DNA of 64,000 bases from Guyanagaster necrorhizus (taxonomy: Eukaryota > Basidiomycota > Agaricomycetes > Agaricales > Physalacriaceae). This document shows, in pieces, positions 58,400 through 64,000 of the stretch (its first letter is position 1; every line of letters begins with the position of its first letter). Where the stretch lies: NCBI RefSeq assembly GCF_019112545.1, contig NW_025064904.1, positions 558,001 to 622,000 on the forward strand. Reading direction: 5' to 3'. The position numbers and the translations under genes are program-made. The notes under the pieces are model-generated. The model made no database searches. It was given only the letters and a program-made list of their open reading frames with translations, and was not told the DNA's origin.

Positions 58400-58930
58400 T
58401 CCCGCCTGCCATTCTTTATATACCTATCTGCCTTCGAATGTCTCTGCGAACTCTATCCGATTCCGAAAACAGCAACGTCTGTCGTCGGTATCTTTCCTAA
58501 TGGTTACCGTACGCATGAAAGCCTACTGGTGGGCATCCCTGATGGCGTGGTAGAATTGGGGCGGAAAGTAGTAGAGGTGAGAGGGACAGCGGATGCTGCC
58601 GAGGTCATCTTTGAAGCGTACCACGTTTTTGTTAAATCTGTCTTTCAACACATTTTGATACAGTGGCACTATTGCCATCTGCAGTTTTGCTCCTTTTGCG
58701 TCATTCACGCCCGCTCTCGGGGGCGGCATAAAGGCCGACCAGGCGGGTATGGCTCTCGGCCGCAATGGGATCTTCGCCTACGCTCGCTCTTTCTCGACCA
58801 ACCACCAGAGACCCGCGATTCATGGAAATGGCTTGTTTTGCCTCGTTACGAAATTCCTCCCTTGCCGTCACATTGATCGCCCTTCCATGGTACTGCCAGG
58901 ACCATCATAGGATACTTATTTCTCATCGCT
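58400..58930 (+). pseudogene. Decayed tandem copy of the upstream FAD monooxygenase
   Basis: Pieces of the upstream monooxygenase appear in the same order but broken. YTYLPSNVSA is followed by a frameshift to CELYPIPKTATSVVGIFPNG. The copy then jumps over about 60 codons to HESLLVGIPDGVVELGRKVV and VRGTADAAEVIFE. Next come GIKADQAGMALGRNGIFAYA and finally WLVLPRYEIPPLPSH before a stop. The first FAD-binding motif and the GDAAH motif are gone. It is clearly a dead duplicate. Its distance of about 160 bases from the intact gene points to a tandem duplication. Confidence 0.82.
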
Positions 58931-59061
58931 CATACTGGACATGAATGGCACGGAAAAATCTATTTTTATAAGGGTCTTTGCGATGTAATTTCACGCACAC
59001 TCTGCTTTTATTCGCCTGCACTTTTTTTGACTTGTAAAGATTCTACTGAGTGATTTCCTAG

Positions 59062-59280
59062 TCACGTCAAATAGACACGGGGAATCCGTATTTTTTGCAA
59101 AGCTTTTGCGGCTGGTCTGTAGTCTGAGTCGGGCTGTCTAATTGACAAGTTTCCGGAAAGGATAAAGTCCCTCCAGAGTACTGGTAATCGCCATGAACAG
59201 AAATACAAGACGGCGTCACATTCCCATGCTTTCCTCTTCCAAAGGGCGGATACAATCGGCGGCATAGAACTGTCGACAGT
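59062..59280 (-). pseudogene. Possible inverted remnant of a FAD monooxygenase 3' end
   Basis: A minus-strand frame ending at 59062 finishes PDSDYRPAAKALQKIRIPRV, which resembles PDSDPLPKVAKAYEDMRIPR in the intact monooxygenase at 57928-57980. Upstream of it the resemblance weakens (a stretch with KAWECDAVL against MAFEDAQML). If real, it is the opposite end of the gene to that lost from the tandem copy, in inverted orientation. The match is short, so chance is not excluded. Confidence 0.5.
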
Positions 59281-59430
59281 CTCGGGAATAGGGCGAGACC
59301 ATATGACAGAGGACTGAAACGCGGACCGCAAAGTCGCCGCTTTACTGAATCTACAAGAACATAGCGTTAACACCTGACCTCGACATTATTGAACCATAAC
59401 ACCGTACCTCTGAGCGTGCAATTTATGCAA

Positions 59431-60295
59431 TTAGAAAACGGGGCGGTGTTTCCGACTATGGCGAGTTCGCTTTGTTCTCACTGCAGGATTCTCCCCTAGC
59501 AGTTCGATATCGATATACCGGTTGCTCTCGTTGCGCCGGCTGGGTGGTAGCGGTGCATTCGCGGCGTATGGGTGATACACCAACGCGGAAGAAGGTACTG
59601 GTGGTTTGGTTTTCCGGATGGGTTGCAAGACTTGGGCTACCATAAAGCAGGGCGTGTGGGTGAGAGACGGAGCTTTTGAATGAATGAGTTTCGTGGTGCT
59701 CGAAGGAAAAGGCTGTGTAAACGCCAAGATATCAGACGCGGTCCAAAAATACACAGAAGGACGTACCATAGTTGGTTTATTGGATTCTCCGTGTAACCAA
59801 TCAATATCTACCGCGATAGCCTCTGCCCGTTTGCGTCTTTGGCTATCTTGCGGCTCAGAGTCTTCACGTTGTCGCGGAGGATTTCTGGTATTGTTCAAGT
59901 ATATTCAGGGATAAACGAAGCCGGAGCTCACATGAACGTTTGGGTGCCGTGCTCAGGGTATAGCTTGACGTGTTGCGGCTGGGTGGACGTCGACCACAAT
60001 CTGAATACTTTACAGAAATGGGTATAATAAAATATGCATTCAGGCCAGACGCACGCAGCTGTTCATTATCGTTCCCTGTCTCTTTGACCAAGTTGGAAGT
60101 TTTTCTTCGTTTCCTACTTGTAGTTTCGACGTCTAACGTTTTCCGTATCTTTTCATCCAGAGACGTGACAAGGTTTCCATGGGTGTCATCAAAATCTTCG
60201 AGATCTGATTCTGAGAACAGGTCTTTGCGCGTGATGTTTTTCAGTTCTGATACTAGAAAGTGTGGATTCGAAAAGCGAGGAATTGACAACGCCAT
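59431..60295 (-). CDS. Hypothetical protein
   Basis: The start is taken as ATG 60295 (MALSIPRFSNPHFLVSELKN). The first exon is acidic and then basic (SESDLEDFDDTHG; SRKRRKTSNLVKETG). Short introns near 60050 and 59900 join a middle exon (QPQHVKLYPEHGTQTF) to NPPRQREDSEPQDSQRRKRA and AIAVDIDWLHGESNKPTM. A final exon with PSVYFWTASDILAFTQPFPS and a basic tail (RTKRTRHSRKHRPVF) follows. I recognise no family. The charged, Ser/Pro-rich make-up and basic clusters suggest a nuclear, largely disordered protein, but that is inference. Confidence 0.5.
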
Positions 60296-60422
60296 GACAG
60301 TCTTGGGAAAGAGAAATGAATCGTGGGAACTATGGTCCAAACTAGGCAGAGTCTGAAATCGGCCAACTGTGAACACGTAATACAACAAGCTGGGTAGATC
60401 GGGACAAATTATTCGGGTGATA

Positions 60423-60848
60423 TTATTCATAGGGTATCATGTCGTGTATGTATCTAGTAAAGGGAATAATCTGAGGTAGCCGTGAGTCAACCATAATACC
60501 ATAACACAAGACAAAGAAACTTACCATGCGTAAATTCGTGAGTTTTGGAGGCTTTGCGTCGTACGACTCAGATCCGACAGATATGGTGAACTCCGTCGTG
60601 ATGACTAGGATAACTGGGTGAGCCGCAGAATACCAGTATACCCCAGAATTACTAGTACCCACCGGTTCAGAAAAGGAGTCAATCGATGTTACAGGACTAA
60701 AATCCCTCATTGCAATCGCAACGGTATCTTTTGATTGATGGGCATCCTCATGGTCAGACTCGACGCGACGCTCGACCAAGGGTGTGTTCAGCAGGACGGA
60801 GACTACCCTGGAGACAGATGCAAAACGGGACGAGCGTGAGGAAGACAT
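60423..60848 (-). CDS. Hypothetical protein, start certain, end uncertain
   Basis: An ATG at 60848 opens MSSSRSSRFASVSRVVSVLL, a Ser-rich N-terminus that could be an organelle presequence. Further on are VYWYSAAHPVILVITTEFTI and a region ending LTNLRM. A likely donor at about 60525 and an acceptor near 60472 join it to IIPFTRYIHDMIPYE and a stop. It may instead splice onward into the next gene on its left (59431-60295), making one longer protein. No family was recognised. Confidence 0.4.
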   Translation of the reverse strand: MSSSRSSRFASVSRVVSVLLNTPLVERRVESDHEDAHQSKDTVAIAMRDFSPVTSIDSFSEPVGTSNSGVYWYSAAHPVILVITTEFTISVGSESYDAKPPKLTNLRMVSFFVLCYGIMVDSRLPQIIPFTRYIHDMIPYE

Positions 60849-60994
60849 GAGAGTTGTACAAATCCGGGGTGTGCAAGTGGAACTACTTAAATGAGTCCTC
60901 GATCATGATGTCAGACGATCGATCCGTCGGCCCGGAGTAATCTATGTCCGGAGTCAGCGGCCGTTACTACTACTCGGTGTCTCCCCATTACACA

Positions 60995-62001
60995 ATGTTT
61001 AGCCATCGGAAAACGGCAATCGTAACCGGCGCATCGTCAGGTATCGGGCAACATTCCGCAATTGCGCTGTCCAACGCTGGCTGGAACGTCGTCCTGACGG
61101 CCAGGCGCGAGGAGGCTCTCCGAGAATCAGTCAAATTGTGTGCGCATCCCGAGAATACTCTTGTCATTGCGGGGGACGTTACAAGTGAAGACTTTGTCAA
61201 GGAACTCTTCGCCAAAGCCGTGGAGAACTTTGGTGAGTCATATTCCGAATCGGATTCATCGTTGATCGACGTCGATGCATTAGGTAGATTGGATCTTCTC
61301 TTCAATGTTAGTTTCATGCAAAGTATCCCTGGGAAGGCTCAATATTCCAGTATAGAATGCTGGCACAAATGCCCCCCAAGTTCCAATTGAAGAATTGTCC
61401 CTAGACACATTCCAGCGGGTGATAAATGTCAACCTAATCGGCCCATTCCTTTGTACTCGCGAAGCATTCAAGGTCTTCAAGAACCAGGCCCCTCCCGGCG
61501 GCAAGTCAATTAATATTTCATTAAACCCGTCTCTCACTTTTTTTTCTAGGCCGCATCATCAATAACGGTTCCCTCTCAGCCCATGTACCTAGGCCCTTCT
61601 CCTGCCCGTATACGGCCTCGAAGCATGCCATTAGCGGACTCACAAAGTCCACCTCTCTAGACGGTCGGCCCTTCAATATCTCGTGCACCCAAATTGATAT
61701 TGGTATGAGTCTTAGTACGCTGCTCGCTACCGTTGGGTTAAAAGCATTTGCAGGAAATGCTCAAACAGATATGGCCGCAAGACTTTCAAAGGGAACTCTT
61801 CAGCCCGACGGTAGAGTAATACCAGAAGCCATGATGGATGTCCAACATGTCGCCGATGCTATCATTCACATCGCTGGCCTACCTAACGATGTTACTGTCC
61901 TCGAGATGAATATCATGTGAGCCTGCCCCGCGACTTACCACATTGCAATCTACTAAACGACAGTAAGGCCAACACACGCGCCATTCATCGGGCGAGGATA
62001 A
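60995..62001 (+). CDS. Short-chain dehydrogenase/reductase
   Basis: A classical SDR in four or five exons. The cofactor motif is [20 protein letters not shown]. The NNAG motif is restored by an intron (61310-61357) that joins DLLFN to [10 protein letters not shown]. The active site has [19 protein letters not shown] followed by [11 protein letters not shown], so the Ser-Tyr-Lys set (YTASK) is complete. A last intron (61917 to about 61966) joins EMNIM to [10 protein letters not shown], which looks like the true C-terminus; reading straight through would stop at 61920. The ATG at 60995 is just before the cofactor strand. An in-frame ATG at 60944 would add 17 residues. The substrate is unknown. 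Confidence 0.9.
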
Positions 62002-62199
62002 TAAGGAGACATTTCCAGTTGCTATACATTGTTATATAGACGTCGACACTACTTGGCGTATATTGTAGTTCTATGCAGAAAGGGAGCAACGCGTGACAAA
62101 TGTAAATATGCTAGAAATACAGGTCGATCTTGCGTGAATATGGCCTAACCCATCCAAAGAGAATAATATAAAAGAAATGCGTACTGTTACGAAAGTACT

Positions 62200-64000
62200 T
62201 CAAGTCAGACGCTTTGATCGCGAATCCTGACTGCTGAATGCAGGATTATCGAATGGGAGACGTTCTCGGAGCCAACCGCCACTCTCCCAATTACAACCAG
62301 GTCTATACATGTCCAGCTGACGCTGGGCTATGTCAGTCATCCCAGTAAGAATTGCGTCCATCCTTCTGAAGACAATAGGTTTCAGGATCCATCCGTCCAT
62401 CCGTCCCACATTTTGACAGCTTATCCCGCTGCTGTTCAAAGAGGGACGCAGATACGGCAACACGCAATCAAAGTCACGATCAGACTTGACTCTATCGAGA
62501 CCTTCGTCAGTGACAATGACAAGACGTCGTGCTCCCATAATCAGTACTCACAAAGCACATTTCTGTGAAGGGCCTGGCTCTGCAGAGATCCTTGGAGGAT
62601 CGTGACTGCCGTGCGCAGATTGTAGATTGGCACCGGGCGTGTTTACTGTTCGACATAGAATTAATACGATACGAACACGTTCTCCTACTTATTTGATTTT
62701 CTTTCCTCGTTCGGTACGGCGCACCATCCCGCACATCTCAGCTCTTAACCACAATGCTGAGATTAACGTTACGACGTTCTATCCTAGCGTCCGTCTTCTT
62801 CCGAATCCGTTTTCCGTTCACCACGTCCGTGCACCTACCTTGTCAACTCCAAAATTTACATCATATTCGTCCATTTTGATTGCTTGAACAGGAACTTGGG
62901 ACCCAACGACTTCGAAGGTTCCTTCACCCCGTTTCCTTGAGAACGGACTATTTGCGTAGCCATCGATATTTCACTGGTCCTCCAGTGAAGGGGATACCTG
63001 TGACGAAGGTTTGGATCACATGCGATTCGATGATATGGGTTCAACCAGCGAGTCGATCTCGTTGCCAGACTTAATGCTGGGAGGGGGGGAACGAATACGA
63101 ATCGGAAGAAGATGCTGGAGAAGAACTCGACATGAGATCCTCTCCTTCTGTGGGAAGAGAAAGCGGGATGAGGATGAAGAAACGGCTGCCTTGTTCGACC
63201 CGAGAATCTACACGAAGCTGTCCGCCCAGCTGTTCAACGATACGGGCGACTACTGCCCAGACCCAGCCCTATAATGCATATTGAGCCATCAAACAAATCC
63301 AAGAAATCGTCATTTTTTACCGACGCCAGCATCTGTGCTAGTCTTGGGTTCATATGACTCCACTTGTTCGAATCCGAAATATGCTTTCAAGCCGTTCTTG
63401 CTGTATGCCACTCCTGTATCGGCTACCACAATCTTCACTGCCGTCTGTTGGGAGTTGCGCAGGCCGACAGGTTCTTGCAGAGGTACACAGCATACTGTGA
63501 TGGACCCTTCTGTTGGGTATTTAATTGCCGCACCAAAATGAGAGAAGCGTGTGAAGATTGGAATACAAGCGTTTGCCGTGAGGTTCTGGACCACAGCTTG
63601 AATCTTCCTAGCGTTACCGACAACTTCTTTGGGACTTTCAGATGTCTAGAATGAGATCGATAGATTGTCGTTGGGCTTCGCTTCGATACCAACTGATCGC
63701 CTCCTCGACGACTGCAGGTAAATCGAAGGGCTCGTTGAAAGATGTCTCGTAGCCGCTTTCCAGTCTCGTGAGATCCTATGCACAAATACTATTATCAAGA
63801 AAACCAGACACTAGTCCGAACCAACAAGTCATTGATGGTGAAGAGTAAGTTCTAATCTAGACAACGAAATCAGAAACGACCCCTGGTTAATGAGCAAAAA
63901 ACCATGCCTTCGACGCAGAGTGTGACTCTCAAATTATAGCGCGTTTCTCCGTCCAGTGGTCAATGCCATTTCGAGATAGCTGGTCAAGAGTAAGTCAAGT
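62200..64000 (-). pseudogene. Decayed hybrid histidine kinase, running off the window edge
   Basis: On the minus strand, from the edge leftwards, pieces of a hybrid sensor kinase appear in order. They are LFTINDLL and LTRLESGYETSFNEPFDL (end of the phosphoacceptor helices), GNARKIQAVVQNLTANA (N box), VKIVVADTG (G1), FEQVESYEPKTSTDAGVG (F and G2 boxes), AVVARIVEQLGGQLRVDS, and a damaged receiver with DRVKSDRDFDCVL and MDGWILKPI. Breaks include a frameshift and stop after LDI near 63655, a stop at 63310 directly after the G2 box, one extra G in the LGLAV motif near 63260, and a missing MDIQMP block with the phosphoacceptor aspartate. An intact protein would sense a signal and pass phosphate through a His-Asp relay. 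Confidence 0.86.

Overview
This is nuclear DNA of a filamentous basidiomycete, most likely an agaricomycete (mushroom-forming) fungus. The genes are split by many short introns of about 45-60 bases with GT-AG ends (two GC-AG introns were found). They lie close together on both strands, and the gene content is typically fungal: a STRIPAK subunit, Kre6, a Zn2Cys6 factor, a GPI-anchored amylase, a mushroom-type F-box protein and a mushroom-type hybrid histidine kinase. The species cannot be named from the sequence. No rRNA, tRNA, CRISPR array or intact transposon was recognised.

Left part (1-18.3 kb): a SIKE-family STRIPAK subunit (-), a SAP-domain protein (-), a PHD-like finger protein (+), F-actin capping protein alpha (+), isocitrate lyase with a peroxisomal SKL tail (-), Alg7 of N-glycosylation (-), a SET-domain/Tad3 fusion (+), a Ulp2-type SUMO protease whose catalytic domain is split by a long acidic insert (-), and dihydrofolate synthase (-).

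Middle (19-43 kb): Kre6-type beta-1,6-glucan synthesis protein (-), an F-box protein (-), a SART3/Prp24-type U4/U6 recycling factor (+), a decayed rhamnogalacturonan lyase (-), a GRASP Golgi protein (-), a mitochondrial PPR-like protein (+), a Zn2Cys6 transcription factor (+), the SUMO E1 subunit Aos1 (+) and a fumarate-reductase-like flavoprotein (+).

Right part (43-64 kb): PX-PH phospholipase D (+), GPI-anchored alpha-amylase (+), epoxide hydrolase (-), EMC4 (+), a coiled-coil protein (-), an RNase P Rpr2/Rpp21 subunit (+), a FAD monooxygenase (+) followed by a decayed tandem copy and a possible inverted scrap, two unrecognised minus-strand genes, a short-chain dehydrogenase (+), and at the right edge a decayed hybrid histidine kinase (-).

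Most of the window is conserved housekeeping: secretory pathway (Alg7, EMC4, GRASP, PLD), SUMO (Aos1, Ulp2), RNA processing (SART3, Tad3, RNase P) and cell wall (Kre6, amylase). It is interrupted by three independent gene-decay sites. The least ordinary items are the SET-Tad3 fusion, the decayed rhamnogalacturonan lyase and histidine kinase, the monooxygenase duplication debris and a lineage-specific SAP protein. Gene spans below run start to stop codon with introns included. Exon joins were worked out by eye from splice sites and reading frame.
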